Assembly (NCBI GenBank): GCA_933822405.4
Contig: CAKOGP040002302.1
Location: forward strand, 99,016-163,015
Source: Cylindrotheca closterium
Taxonomy: Eukaryota > Bacillariophyta > Bacillariophyceae > Bacillariales > Bacillariaceae
Direction of reading: 5' to 3'
Length of the DNA stretch: 64,000 bases
In this document: positions 31,298-41,978 of the stretch, piece after piece
How the letters are laid out: the number at the start of each line of letters is the position of its first letter
How positions within the stretch are numbered: position 1 is the stretch's first letter
Translations under genes and position numbers: made by a program
The notes under the pieces: model-generated
Database searches by the model: none
Told to the model about the DNA's origin: nothing
What the model saw: only the letters and a program-made list of their open reading frames with translations

Positions 31298-33847
31298 ATG
31301 AACCCCGAAGTTTTCAACGACGAGGACGAGGCAGCCGCATGTGAAGATGTTCGTCGAATGGCGGAGGCACTCTCACCTCAAATGTCGGCGCTGGAAGATA
31401 TTCTGAAAGACTACTCGGCTGAATCTGATGTTGACATGGATCATCAACCACAGTCTGGTTTCCTTGACGATGATGATTCCATTGATGGAGAAATGGAACG
31501 ACTTTTGACATCAGAACAATCTCTTAGAGATGAATTACAATTTGCAGAAGACTTGAATGCCATGATGACGCCGTCAAGAGCGGAGGGCAACGGTACAACG
31601 AATCAGTTTTCACTTGAAACTTTGGACTCGGTTCAGAAGAGACTGTACGAAGACCCCCCAGACAACGAGGTACCTTCTTCGTACACACTAGATGATCATG
31701 CAGGATATTTGAAAATACGAACTGAAAAAGTAGGGGGATGGTACTACTGTGATATGACCAAGTACTTGGCTCCAGCTGGTGCTGACGACAACGAACTTGT
31801 CAAGGATTACTGCTTGCCTGTGCCCTTTCGGAAGCTGAAGCGATTGTACAGTGGATTGAGCTATCAAGAAGTTGCCCATAGTAAACGATCGTCACTTTCG
31901 ACCCCAGCAAAACTCCTGCAGACCCCAACAAAAGTGTATCAAGCAGTGGCGGGGACGCGAACTCCAAGGGCATCCTTGACGCCCATCACACCGTCGCGAA
32001 CTAGAACACCCGGAAACGCGCCCGCAACTCCCAGCACTCCCATGCCACCCCCCCCACCCCCTCCAATGCCACAAGAAGAGCCTTTACCAGTCAGAACTGT
32101 TGCGATTCGTCTTCGTTGTGATGTGCTCTGCGGAGCAGTTATGGATGCGGTGCACCATGCGTTTGATGTCTTGCCAGAGGATACTACATCGCAAATAATC
32201 AAGCGTCAAGGTGGACACTTGAGAGGTGCGGTGTACCATGCCTCGAAATCATTGGCCTATGTGGCAGACATTCAATTGTGTACCCAGAAGAGTGATGCTC
32301 TTGAACGACGTTTGATTGTTCGGTATTATCATGTCCAGGATGATCCCGAAGCCATGAATGAACTCGGTCAAGCTTTGCAGCGAAAGAAAAAGATCGAGCC
32401 AGAAGAGGTGACTCTCGAGACAATTGGAGATGGGGGAGCCGAGCAGGATTTGTTTGGAAATCAACACATGAAGCAATCATGTAGTCTGATTCAGCGGTTA
32501 ATGGCAGCACAACAAGGAGGGGGTGCTAGCAAGATGGATCAGAAGCAACAGTCAAGTTGGTTGGGTTTGCAGAATTTCTCATCCTATGAATCCAAGAGCG
32601 AGATGCAGCGGTCAATTGGACGTCACTTGTTGTCCAATTTCAAAGCTTGTCCATCGGTTCGAGAGGAAAACAAAAAGGCAAATCCAACCATTCGTCGATT
32701 GACGCTTCCAAGTTTATCTCATAGGGATTGGCCACTTTTGGAAATTTCGTGGGAATTTACGAGAATTATCTTGGATGAACTCGATAATCGAGACTGCACC
32801 TTCAACACCCTTTCCACACTTCCCTTTGGACAGTTCCCTTGTCTTCCAACTTTGGATGTCCATTATTGCTCACAGCTAAGACGAATCAGTCGAGAAGCAA
32901 TGATAACGCAATTACTCAAATCAGCAAAAGAACTGGAAGACTACGCAAAAACAGCACAATATAATTGTGCAGTGTGCATAACACTGCTCGCACCAATGCT
33001 GGATCTATATGGCATACCTCCAATGGGTCTTCCCCAAGTATCGAAACCTTTGGATCATTATCCACTAGAGTTCACCCCACCCCAAGTATCCTGTCCTCCG
33101 TGGGGAAGTCTGGTCATGGAAGCGCTGAACAAGGTGGCTGCAAGAACGCCAACGGGCGAGATAACTGATGACGAGGCGGTCAAAATGGTGTATCAAGCTC
33201 TTGTGAAGCAGGATGATGAGGAACAAGCCGCCCGATTGGGTCGTAAGAATGCCCAGATTATGGATCGACTAGCAAAGCTGCAATCGCACCAACGTCTTTT
33301 GGTTACCAAGATCCGAGATTCTCACGCTTTCAGCGCAAAGGCAAAGGCGGAGGCGGATAGCTATTTGAAGCGGGCACAAGCTGCATCGAACGAAGGGACG
33401 CAAGCGTTCCCATCACATCTCGAAAGTTCTGTTCCGCTCTTGAGTTTTAGGATATCACTTGGTGCATCTTCGTCAGGATACTGCTACGTCACACCGAGTC
33501 AAATTCTTTTTACAACCAAGAGCATCCCGATTGTTGGAGGCAAGACCACAACCGTTTTCGATCTGGAAAAGGTTGACTTTCAAGTGATAGAGGGGGCAAC
33601 ATCAACGTTATTAAATCCTTTCCCATATACTATGAATGTGGTTTCAAAACGCTCGGGGCAAGTCTTTTATGGCTTCCGACCAGCAGTCGGGCCAGTCAGA
33701 TTGCAAAAGTTCTTGTCAGTCATCCAAAGTTTTGCCGGAGAAGAAACTCCTGATGAGTTTTCCCGTGTTGTCGGAAATGTTCAAGCTGTTGAAGAAGATG
33801 GGGATATCAATTTAAGCGAACCTCAATCGGATGAATTGTCAATATGA
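31298..33847 (+). CDS. Large protein with proline-rich linker and C-terminal GRAM/PH-like domain
   Basis: Intronless, 849 aa, from an ATG at 31298. The N-terminal 100 residues are acidic, followed by a domain with GYLKIRTEKVGGWYYCDM, then a threonine/proline linker (TPITPSRTRTPG, eight consecutive prolines). The middle part contains VRTVAIRLRCDVLCGAVMDAVHHAF, which resembles an alpha/beta domain with a putative lipid- or protein-binding role but is not assigned. A helical, possibly coiled segment lies at about 630-700. The C terminus (about 711-810: GYCYVTPSQILFTTKSIP...FDLEKVDFQVI...FYGFRP) has the spacing of a GRAM/PH-like domain that binds membranes. A membrane-trafficking adaptor is plausible (inference). 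Confidence 0.68.
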   Translation: MNPEVFNDEDEAAACEDVRRMAEALSPQMSALEDILKDYSAESDVDMDHQPQSGFLDDDDSIDGEMERLLTSEQSLRDELQFAEDLNAMMTPSRAEGNGTTNQFSLETLDSVQKRLYEDPPDNEVPSSYTLDDHAGYLKIRTEKVGGWYYCDMTKYLAPAGADDNELVKDYCLPVPFRKLKRLYSGLSYQEVAHSKRSSLSTPAKLLQTPTKVYQAVAGTRTPRASLTPITPSRTRTPGNAPATPSTPMPPPPPPPMPQEEPLPVRTVAIRLRCDVLCGAVMDAVHHAFDVLPEDTTSQIIKRQGGHLRGAVYHASKSLAYVADIQLCTQKSDALERRLIVRYYHVQDDPEAMNELGQALQRKKKIEPEEVTLETIGDGGAEQDLFGNQHMKQSCSLIQRLMAAQQGGGASKMDQKQQSSWLGLQNFSSYESKSEMQRSIGRHLLSNFKACPSVREENKKANPTIRRLTLPSLSHRDWPLLEISWEFTRIILDELDNRDCTFNTLSTLPFGQFPCLPTLDVHYCSQLRRISREAMITQLLKSAKELEDYAKTAQYNCAVCITLLAPMLDLYGIPPMGLPQVSKPLDHYPLEFTPPQVSCPPWGSLVMEALNKVAARTPTGEITDDEAVKMVYQALVKQDDEEQAARLGRKNAQIMDRLAKLQSHQRLLVTKIRDSHAFSAKAKAEADSYLKRAQAASNEGTQAFPSHLESSVPLLSFRISLGASSSGYCYVTPSQILFTTKSIPIVGGKTTTVFDLEKVDFQVIEGATSTLLNPFPYTMNVVSKRSGQVFYGFRPAVGPVRLQKFLSVIQSFAGEETPDEFSRVVGNVQAVEEDGDINLSEPQSDELSI

Positions 33848-33976
33848 CCAAATCTGCTACGGCAGATGCCTGCAGTTGTTTCTATATGTAGTTAAACGTA
33901 AGCTGAAATTTTGATTCTATTCTATTGTACGGTTATAATACGCATTCCGAACCATACCCCAAATGGCGGATCTGCG

Positions 33977-36900
33977 TTATATCATAGCCTTGACGTTATT
34001 TGGTCTTCTTGGTTTTGCTTTTGGTTGCCCGGAATGTGCTCTCTGAATCAATGGTTGTGATGATGATTTGAGAGCTAGCTGTCTCGTGGTCTCTGGGGAA
34101 TATGGACTTGTTGCGACTGACATTGGGAATCTGCCACCTTGTTCATAGGTGGCCAAACTTCCTAGCTCAACGTCAGGTTTGTTCTGCACTCTTCCGATTT
34201 CTTTCTCAAGCTTCTGTTCTGCTTGTACCGATGTCATGAAGGTATTCAGATCGACGACTTTGCCACTCTTTGTTCTCTTGTTCTTGCTTAGCTTCCAATC
34301 ATCCCTACCACTGACTTCTTTCTTCTTCCCACACAATCCACCAAATGGTGGATAGAACGGCCATCCAAGAATGTATGGATTCAAAATGATTGGCACTACA
34401 ACTGCAAACAAGGCCATGAGCGCAGGCGGCCCAGCGAACAGTGCATTGGAAAGTAGATCATCGCCTGTAGGAATAGCAGTGTAATCCCAATCCATGCTCT
34501 CCAATACGGTTACGTAAGACAGGCACAGAAGGTAGAAAGCAATCATCAAACTTCCAGAATTGAACCGGAGCGTGTCCCAAAGTGCAGTGCACCGACTGAT
34601 GTGAATGGTATCTTTGTTCGTGGCCGAGACGATAGCACTTTTCGACATCAGATGATCCATTGAACCAAGAAAGAAGTAGTTCCCCATGACAGTGTAGAAA
34701 AGGATTTGGAAGAGCATCGAATATCTGACCATTTTGTAAATCAAATGGCAAACACCGCGCTTTCGGTACTTTGGAAAGAGAAGGTTCTTGTTGATCATGT
34801 GCATGCGAACCATGGAAAACAAAAAGGTAGAATATCCAATGACATAGTACACCACAATACTCAATATCAATACGCCGGCACTGTTGAAGGCCATAAGATA
34901 GCTTACTTCCGATTCCTTGTCGATAATTTTGGCAATGGCTGCGGTGGAAAACACTAGAAGATATGCTCCACCACTCGTGTAGGAAAACAAGTACGCCGTA
35001 AGAAAGATCTTGTAGTAACTTGGAATGTCTGATCGTAGAAATGTGTTGAACAGCGGAGAGAAAATTCCCTGTCCGATCCAGCTATTAATAGGATTGAACA
35101 TGAGTTCGTGTCCTGGAAATGGGAAGCAACGTGTGAGCCGAACGTGTGGAACACTTGCAATCCAGCAACAGGCAAAGCAACAGCAAGCCAGACTTACCTC
35201 CCAATGCAAACTTTCGGTGTCGACCAGCCTCTTCGTCAAAGGTTCTTGTGATTCCCTCTTGGAACTCGCAGTCGGGATAGGCAACATATCTACCATTGAA
35301 TCCAAGATTGTAGAGATGGATCATCAACTCAAAATCCTCGGAAACGTGACACTCGGACCAGTACTCTGTACTACCGTGATCCTGCAGGTTGTTCAAACCG
35401 ACCTGATCAACGCTAAGAAAAGGTAGCCCAATGTTGTGCAGCCACCGTTGCGTCTTTCGCAGTGTTCGGATACGTCCGCATTGTTTCACAGCCTCACTTC
35501 TCAGAAAGATGGAATGTCCAACCAATGGAGGGTGACAACCGAGAATAGAACTTAACAGGAAATGACCTTGGTATAGCGCATCCGTATACGCTGACAGCAT
35601 GTTGATGTAATATGATTCTCCGCGCTGGTCGTCCAATGTCTGAAAGAAAAAAATAAGAGTTAGTTAGCGTGACCACATCCAACGACAGTCATCAACCAGT
35701 AACAGACGTCGCTGCCAAGAGGACGCACCTTTGTTGCATGCTGAGTAAACCCCAAAAACTTATCGTTCAAAAACTCAGGCACGGTCTTAAGAATGACTGT
35801 TTCGGCCATGCGGGCATCGGCATCGTTGACAATGATGAGGTGGCCGATCGAAATGTCATTCCCAAACATGGTATCTCTGGATCCGTCCGAGTTGTGCGAT
35901 ACTTCCAAAAAGGATTGCTCTAGGGAAAAATCATTCGTCTTGGCAACCTGTTCGGCACCCCACACAAGTCGTAAATGTGAATTGAGATTGGAAGCCTTCT
36001 TGAACTTTCCTCTTCGGTCCCAGGTGGACCGTGCTACGAATCCAATATCGTAGTGATAGTAAAAGAGCATTCTATGAAAGACTTCGTAGACACTGTGACT
36101 CTTGAGACCCTTCAAGTGGCGGCGAGACGGCCGTGGAACTCGTTGGAGGAGCTGACTCAGTTTGAATATCTTTCCATCCGTTTTCGAAATTGTTTCCCAA
36201 AGCATTTCTGCCGCCGCAAAGTTATTCTTTAGGAATGCCATGATTCCATCATCACAAACAACAATATTGCAACGTGCTCTACTTTTTCGCATATAGTAGT
36301 CTCTCGATCTCATGCAGCTTTTCAGAGTTGGCATCACTACTTCTTGTAGCGATTCTTTGTACACTGGGATTTGGATTGTTACATTGGACCATGAAGCGGT
36401 TGCAGCCTTTTCTTCCGGTATCATGGAGCAGTACTTTGTATTTGTCTTGAACGCTCGCGATGGAATGAAGCATTTGAATATGCTGGATACAGTGAAATAT
36501 GAGTTCCAAAACAGCCCAAAAAATGAAAGAATACCTGATTGATGCGGTAGAATGATTGATGTTAGGTTAGAGAAACTACAAAACACAAGTAGATAGAAAC
36601 TGAAGGCTTACCAAGGATAACCTCCACAATGATTCTTCCAATAGACGAATAGTTCCAGATAGCGAGTACAAATATAGATATGCACCAACCAAATGTCAGG
36701 GTGAATGCAATAGCGGAAGCATATCGTGCAATTTGCAGTGGTTCTGTTGGTCGAGTGGATGGTCTGTTTGCCGGCTTGGCCCATGGTGAACCTGGAATTT
36801 CATGTACCCCCTCATTCAGCACTGCTGTTTTCTTGGGATCAAAGAAGATTCGATTGGGGTTTTCGTCATCGTCAGCATACTCATTGTAGCTGTTCTCGTC

Positions 36901-37038
36901 AAAGAATTCTTCAACATCATCATCCTCACTGTGCCCAAATGGATTGAATTGGTAAAAATTTTCCTTTGGAGAGCGTCGGCCGTCGTTGCCATAGGTTACC
37001 TCCACATCATTCTCGTTGTCGGGGGAATGTCGTCTCAT
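33977..37038 (-). CDS. Family 2 glycosyltransferase (cellulose/chitin-synthase-like), multi-pass
   Basis: Four exons: 36612-37038, 35729-36534, 35198-35639, 33977-35112; introns are 77, 89 and 85 bp; 936 aa. The N-terminal 110 residues are acidic and disordered. A pair of membrane helices precedes the catalytic domain: VTIQIPVYKESLQEVVMP, VVCDDGIM, the DxD motif NDADARM and SEDFELMIHL (general-base ED). The usual QxxRW is replaced by a GRHRKFALGG-type segment. Then come several helices and a long cytosolic tail. GT2 synthases of this shape make beta-glycans at the plasma membrane or Golgi. The weak QxxRW motif makes the product hard to predict. The ATG at 37038 is well supported by the acidic start. 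Confidence 0.82.
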
Positions 37039-37556
37039 TGCTCTGCTCTTGTAACAATATGATATTTGATGTTCTTTCGACGTGTGAATTGAGTTTATGA
37101 TTTACCAATGCCAAGAGAAAATTGTTTCAAACCAATCGTTTCGTAGTTTCAGTCTTGACAGGAAAAATGGCAATAGATACAATGTGACAGTCTTGAGCCC
37201 TTTTTGTTCTTGATACGACAGAGGTAAGCTTCCACTCAAGATGATGGTATGAATGTCTCACTTATTGCATTCGAGTCGACCGATCAAAGTGGTCCGTTGA
37301 AATTTTTGATCAAATTGACTTTCTGTACCACTTCTACTATCGGCACGCGCTCACCATTTATTTGGCCTGAGTCTTGGGGAAAATCGCACATGTATTTTTC
37401 AGTCACGGGCCAAAAGCACATGAAAAACTTTGGTGGCCCGAAGTTTCTTCGTGCCGCTCGATGAGATTTTGAAAATGTTGGTCGCCGTCATTGTTTTTCC
37501 CTTCCGACATTTTACAGTAGAATTTGGTGTGAAGAGAGACTACAGTAGACCTGTGA
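37039..37556. other. Intergenic upstream of the glycosyltransferase gene
   Basis: Contains the presumed GT2 promoter and some AT-rich DNA. Frames here (for example 37249-37464) show no motif and are probably chance. Confidence 0.5.
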
Positions 37557-37564
37557 TACCGGTA
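37557..37564. repeat. TACCGGTA palindrome
   Basis: Copy of the dispersed palindrome, directly before a TACAGTACTGTGG string also found at 10.6 and 38.4 kb. Confidence 0.75.
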
Positions 37565-37574
37565 CCGATACCCC

Positions 37575-37715
37575 CTACATACAGTACTGTGGTATGGTAC
37601 AGCAGAGCCAACCGACCATGTTTCGCTCACTCTAGCAGGTAGTGTGATATTAATTTTCTTGTTTTGAAGTCATTCTTTACATAGGGTTTGTTTGGCAGAC
37701 TATGCTGCTGCTTCT
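37575..37715. repeat. Duplicated end of the neighbouring GTPase gene
   Basis: This stretch resembles 38412-38645: CAGTACTGTGGTA, then GAGCCAA.CCGACCA and TTTCGCT, then AGGGTTTNTTTGGCAGACT followed by a CTGCTG run. In the second copy the last part is the 3' end of the ARFRP1-like gene. The left copy has lost that gene's stop and frame, so it is a partial, decayed duplicate of the gene end and flank. Confidence 0.6.
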
Positions 37716-37879
37716 TCATATTTTTTACCTGCGTTCCGACCTGCCTGGTCGTACCTAGGGGAGTACTTTACAGCTCTACTCTATTTCCAAGTCTAACAAT
37801 ATTATACTAGCTGCTTCTTCTCAAAATTCCCAACATTTGAAAAAGATACCGGTCGCAGCCACAGGAGCTATTCCTAGCT

Positions 37880-38370
37880 CAGCTATCAGCCAACTCGCTC
37901 ATGACAGCATGTACTGGGTCCGTCATCTTTTGGCCTTTGGAGCATGCTGGGAACATGTGCGCCTCTTCACCAGCAATGGATCTCGATGGATTAGTAGTAG
38001 CCAAACAGCTTCCAATGTCCTTGGCCAGCTGCTTCATACAATGGCGTCGATTCATCATTTGATTTCTTATGGACTGCAACGCGATCCAAAAGCAGTTGCA
38101 CAACCTCCACAAGACCGCAATGACATTGCCTGACCCAATGACGCCAATCCCGGAGTTCGTCTTGCTTCAATATCTGTTGGTCTGTGCATTCAAATTGGCA
38201 TCATGATCGAGCGATTCTCGAACCGCACTTTCATCGCTCACGGTATGCAACGTTGTAAAACCGCTTCGTGTAGTTGCCTCCGTATTGGCAACTTGACCTA
38301 CGGTACAGTACATAAGAATTGGAACGCTGCGGAGACGCATGGTCGCCTGACCGTCGTTCATAGAGTCAAT
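37880..38370 (-). pseudogene. Decayed ankyrin-repeat gene
   Basis: On the minus strand two frames give recognisable ankyrin units: GFTTLHTVSDESAVRESL with DANLNAQTN (about 38195-38290), then in another frame GLVEVVQLLLDRVAVHKKS with STPLYEAAGQGHWKLF (about 38010-38115). Stops interrupt both and a frame change separates them. It has no start and no continuous frame, so it is a relic. Ankyrin repeat fragments mediate protein contacts; no remaining function is implied. Confidence 0.65.
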
Positions 38371-38430
38371 GTTGAATCCGTTGGTTCGACCGCTTTCTTT
38401 ACGTTAGAGCCAGCGACGACTGTACTGTGG

Positions 38431-38438
38431 TACCGGTA
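38431..38438. repeat. TACCGGTA palindrome
   Basis: Copy of the dispersed palindrome within ACTGTACTGTGGTACCGGTA, followed by CAGGTACC; about 160 bp beyond the 3' end of the ARFRP1-like gene. Confidence 0.75.
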
Positions 38439-38600
38439 GTACCAGGTACCTATTCCTCTATACCGGACACGTTGCGACCGAATATGGTAGAGCCAAAACC
38501 GACCAAATTTCGCTTGCTGGCCTGATGTTAGGATTACTATTGCTTTATTTCATTCCATTTCATTTCATTTTAGTAGTAGTACTAGTGTACAATTTGCGAG

Positions 38601-40115
38601 TTAGGGTTTCTTTGGCAGACTGCTGCTGCTACTGCTGCTACTTTTGCGAGAGAGTCGTTCCTTTTGCTGTCGTTTGGACAAGGGAATGAGCCATTCCATT
38701 GCTGACTGGATTCCTACCCCTGTCTTGGCAGATCCACAACACAGTCCAGTCATGGGGTTATGATAGTGTGGCAGCAAATAATTGGTGCCATAGATTTTGT
38801 CCGTCAGCCGAACATTGGCATTCCCAAAAATATGTCCCAATACCAAGAATGGAACGTCGTCCGGTATCGCCTTTCGAACTTGCTCTAATACTTCTTGTTG
38901 CTTCGCAGCATCCAATGGTTCCTTCGTGTCCTCTCCCTCTTCTTTGTGGTCACCACTATCATCACCACCCAATTTCCAACAATAGACTACACCATCGCAA
39001 TCATCGTAATATTTGTCCCACAAATCGTGCATTGTGCCACCGACATCAAACAAGTTCACTTGAACACCATACATATTGATCTTGCCCAAATTGGTTCCGA
39101 CTGCAGATTCAAACAAATGAAATGAAAAATAGAATCGTTAGTGAATGTGATGCATCATCAGCATCGACAACCCAAGTCATAACAAGACACAGTCTCAGTA
39201 GGCCACTCTGTACTCACTGGTCGGTCGAATCTTATCCAAAGACAACATTTTCGAATTGTATTTGCGATCCACTTCCTTGTCGTTGGCTTGCAACAAGGCT
39301 GCCTTTACAGCATCTTGCGTCATTCTTGGTGCAGCTGCTGCTCTTGATCCAACCGTTTGTGGAATGTTGCTAATGCTCGTCCGTTTGGGGGCGATTCCAT
39401 TCGTTGCTGTTTTTGTTTTTGCTGATGGTGGTGAAGCGTCACCACCATTAATATCCAAGGCTTCATCAACGTTGAACTCTTTTGAATGTGTCCGTTGTCG
39501 TCCCTTTGGTGCTTCATTGTTGCTGCTATTCTGAGAAGTGCTATGTTCATCGTCGGCATGAGACGTAATGGAGTTGTTGTCATATGGAACAAATTCTTCG
39601 TCTTCGTCACCCTTGGTATCGTGGTAACGTTTGGGAGCCGGGCAAATGAGTCTGGCCAATCCTCGACGCTGTGCTTGAGTGACAACTATCGCAGGTGTGG
39701 GCGAGAAGGAATGGGAATTGCTGCGCCGACGCGAATTCTTGTGAGGTGTAGTTTTGCTGAGGGAAGATGACGATGTGACCGAGTTCATTCTTGGCAGTTG
39801 AGCGGTGAGATCTTTTGCTTCCTTGTCGTCGGCTGCGGTTGATGCTTCGGTGCTAGTAGTCGTCGTTTCCATCTTGCCAACAGCTTCGTACACTTCCTCT
39901 TCATCATCATCTTCTGGGACAAAGCTTTCTTCCAGTATTGGTGGCAACGGTGCTAGGGACAAGGATGGCTGTTTGCGAGGTCGTTTGGGAAATTGGGTCA
40001 CCTTTAATCGCTCCAGAAGTGCCGTCTTTCCAACTCCTGCGGGACCCACGATCAGCAAATTGATCTGTACGGGAGCCAAGTAATTGTCGTAAACACCATT
40101 GACCAAACTGAACAT
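38601..40115 (-). CDS. ARFRP1-like small GTPase with long internal insertion
   Basis: Exons 39218-40115 and 38601-39100 join across a 117-bp intron; 465 aa, versus about 200 for ARF/ARL proteins. The start MFSLVNGVYDNY matches the ARFRP1 N terminus in style. The P-loop GPAGVGKT is at residues 24-31. Switch I (RPTIGTNLG) begins only at about residue 297; between them is a disordered, Ser/Thr-rich insertion of about 250 residues. Switch II reads DVGGTMHDLWDKYY, which resembles ARFRP1 (LWDKYY) but has Thr in place of the catalytic Gln. The NKxD base-recognition motif is not visible where expected. It may bind nucleotide weakly or act as a scaffold. ARFRP1 acts at the trans-Golgi. Confidence 0.8.
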
Positions 40116-40140
40116 GGTTGCTTAGTCTGATTGCTCTTAG

Positions 40141-40180
40141 TGTTTTCGTTTTCGTTTCGTTTCGTTTCGTTTTCGTTTTG
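40141..40180 (+). repeat. CGTTT/CGTTTT short tandem repeat
   Basis: Eight or so units of CGTTT or CGTTTT just upstream of the GTPase start codon; on the gene's strand it is an AAACG-type run in the 5' UTR or promoter. Confidence 0.8.
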
Positions 40181-40802
40181 TCTTGTGGAATCTTGTTTCG
40201 ATTGCGAACCGAACACGAGGTGTATTGGAAGATTGAGATGAGTCGTCAAAGGATGGATACAGTAGGAGACTGACTCTTTTCAATGATGATGAAGAGAAAG
40301 AGAACACTGCTTGCAGACTTTTGGTGCTTTTTTTATTAAAAAGGTTGAAGAACAAAATGCCGCCTTGTTCCGTTCACAAAGGATGGTCCAAAGAGAGCGA
40401 AAGCTAGATGTGTTTGAGAAGCTTGATCTGCAACAGCCTGGACTGGACTCTACCAAAACAAGAACCGAATCCTTTCGCGGTATAGTATGGTGATTATATT
40501 GAAGTGGTGCGTTCTCACCGGTTGTTTTTCCAATGCCATCTCTTTGGAAAATGGTGACCCAGTCGCTCATTTATGGCGCATGTCGTTGTGACGTCTGATT
40601 GTTGATCGCGTTTCATATATCTTTTGGTCGAATAGACATTGTGAACGATATGATGACCAAGCCAAAATCATCTTTCAGCAACCCTCCACTAAATTTGTGT
40701 GTTGTTGGCATCCTTCCTTGCAGTATCCTTCCAATCTTGACTTCACTCATTGTATTGAAACGCAAACCAACAAAAATAAAGAAAAGAATAACCATACAAC
40801 AG

Positions 40803-40809
40803 CAGCAGC

Positions 40810-40872
<63 letters not shown>
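40803..40872 (+). repeat. (CAA)n microsatellite
   Basis: About 22 uninterrupted CAA-type triplets preceded by three CAG. It is in frame with the next gene and could encode poly-Gln, but more likely lies in its 5' UTR because the first good ATG follows it. Confidence 0.85.
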
Positions 40873-40873
<1 letters not shown>

Positions 40874-40883
40874 GACAGACAGA

Positions 40884-41735
40884 ATGGACTTTTCCGATGA
40901 CTATGCACGATCTGCTCCCTGGGAAAAGGTAACACGCAAAGTGATTGATCCAATCACCTTTGCTTGCACTGCTTCCATCGAGTATCGACCACAACTGGAA
41001 GAGTGTGCCTATGAAACGACAGGTCCTTCCATTTCAGAGCCTCGGTTTGGAGATGTATTCAAGCGATCCACGCGCAAAGGAATTGCACCTCCAGCATGGG
41101 CTCCACCCAGCAATCGAACGCCGCAAACCACAACACGCAAAACCACAGTACAACAACAGCCAGCAAAGAAGGGCGGCTCCAACTCACTGGGTGCCTTTTT
41201 CCAAAAAGCATCAGCTCCAACAAAAGTAGATCCAGACAACATGTCCGTGGGATCCCGTAGTATTGCCTCTCGTTCGGTGGCGGATCTCTCCATTGCGGAA
41301 CGATCCAAAACGGAAGAAAAGCTCAAACGCAAGGCCAAGAGCAAAAAACAAAAATCTTCTCGCCTGCACCAAACGGAATCCCACCACCAATCACAACAAA
41401 TGAATGACATTATGGAAGACGGTGACACGGACAAGAACGAAGAGAGCGCACCTCCATCCGAGGCACCCAAAACACCCAAGAAGCAACCCAGGTCGGGGCT
41501 TGTCAAAAAATTAAAGTATGCGGTAGACGTCGACGACGATGACAAATCATTAACTTTAGATGATGTCAAAACTGAAAGGACGCTCCATTGGGGTGAGGGA
41601 CACGAAGAGTTTGTGATTGATCGAATCACCAACAGTATGTACGACGATTTGTTCTATGGGAGTGAAGAACTTGCAGATTTCAGATATGAAGCCTTCTTGG
41701 AGGACGCTGGATTGGATGCAGACGAGTACATGTAA
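40884..41735 (+). CDS. Basic, serine-rich diatom protein with conserved C-terminal box
   Basis: I chose the ATG at 40884 (MDFSDDYARSAPWEK, 283 aa); an upstream ATG-less frame would add the poly-Gln and a hydrophobic stretch. The central region is lysine- and serine-rich with KRKAKSKKQK (nuclear-localisation-like) and SRSIASRSVADLSIAERS. The C-terminal 60 residues, WGEGHEEFVIDRITNSMYDDLFYGSEELADFRYEAFLEDAG in two overlapping blocks, read as a conserved acidic/aromatic box that I have the impression is shared by diatom proteins of unknown function. No enzyme motif is present. It is preceded by the CAA run, and its neighbour upstream is divergent. Confidence 0.65.
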   Translation: MDFSDDYARSAPWEKVTRKVIDPITFACTASIEYRPQLEECAYETTGPSISEPRFGDVFKRSTRKGIAPPAWAPPSNRTPQTTTRKTTVQQQPAKKGGSNSLGAFFQKASAPTKVDPDNMSVGSRSIASRSVADLSIAERSKTEEKLKRKAKSKKQKSSRLHQTESHHQSQQMNDIMEDGDTDKNEESAPPSEAPKTPKKQPRSGLVKKLKYAVDVDDDDKSLTLDDVKTERTLHWGEGHEEFVIDRITNSMYDDLFYGSEELADFRYEAFLEDAGLDADEYM

Positions 41736-41978
41736 AATGTTGTAACATGTGTAAATGCTAACAGTACAGTAGTATAACAGATTCAGCACACGCTGTACTC
41801 GTACCATTATCATACTTTGAACTTGTAAAGACTTTTGTGTTGTTGATCAATCCGATCGGTCTGCGATTGGGGTTCTCGTTTTGATCAGAACCAAGAATGA
41901 ATGAAAGAAGACTATGAGTATGATCAAAATCACTGACTGCTGTCAAAGTCCTTTTATAAACTACAGTAATAATACACA

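Larger units (their letters stand above)
40116..40883. other. Divergent upstream region with pentanucleotide and CAA repeats
   Basis: 768 bp between divergent genes. Contains a (CGTTT)-like run at about 40141-40180 and a long CAA run at 40803-40872. A minus-strand frame (40280-40570) has no known motif. A TGACGT half-site occurs near 40589. The CAA run is probably the 5' UTR of the gene at 40884. Confidence 0.6.

Noticed and set aside
40280..40570. 96-codon minus-strand frame upstream of the GTPase
   Set aside because: It begins plausibly (MSDWVTIFQRDGIGKTTG) but has no clear continuation; splice to a second exon gave only a short, unrecognised product.
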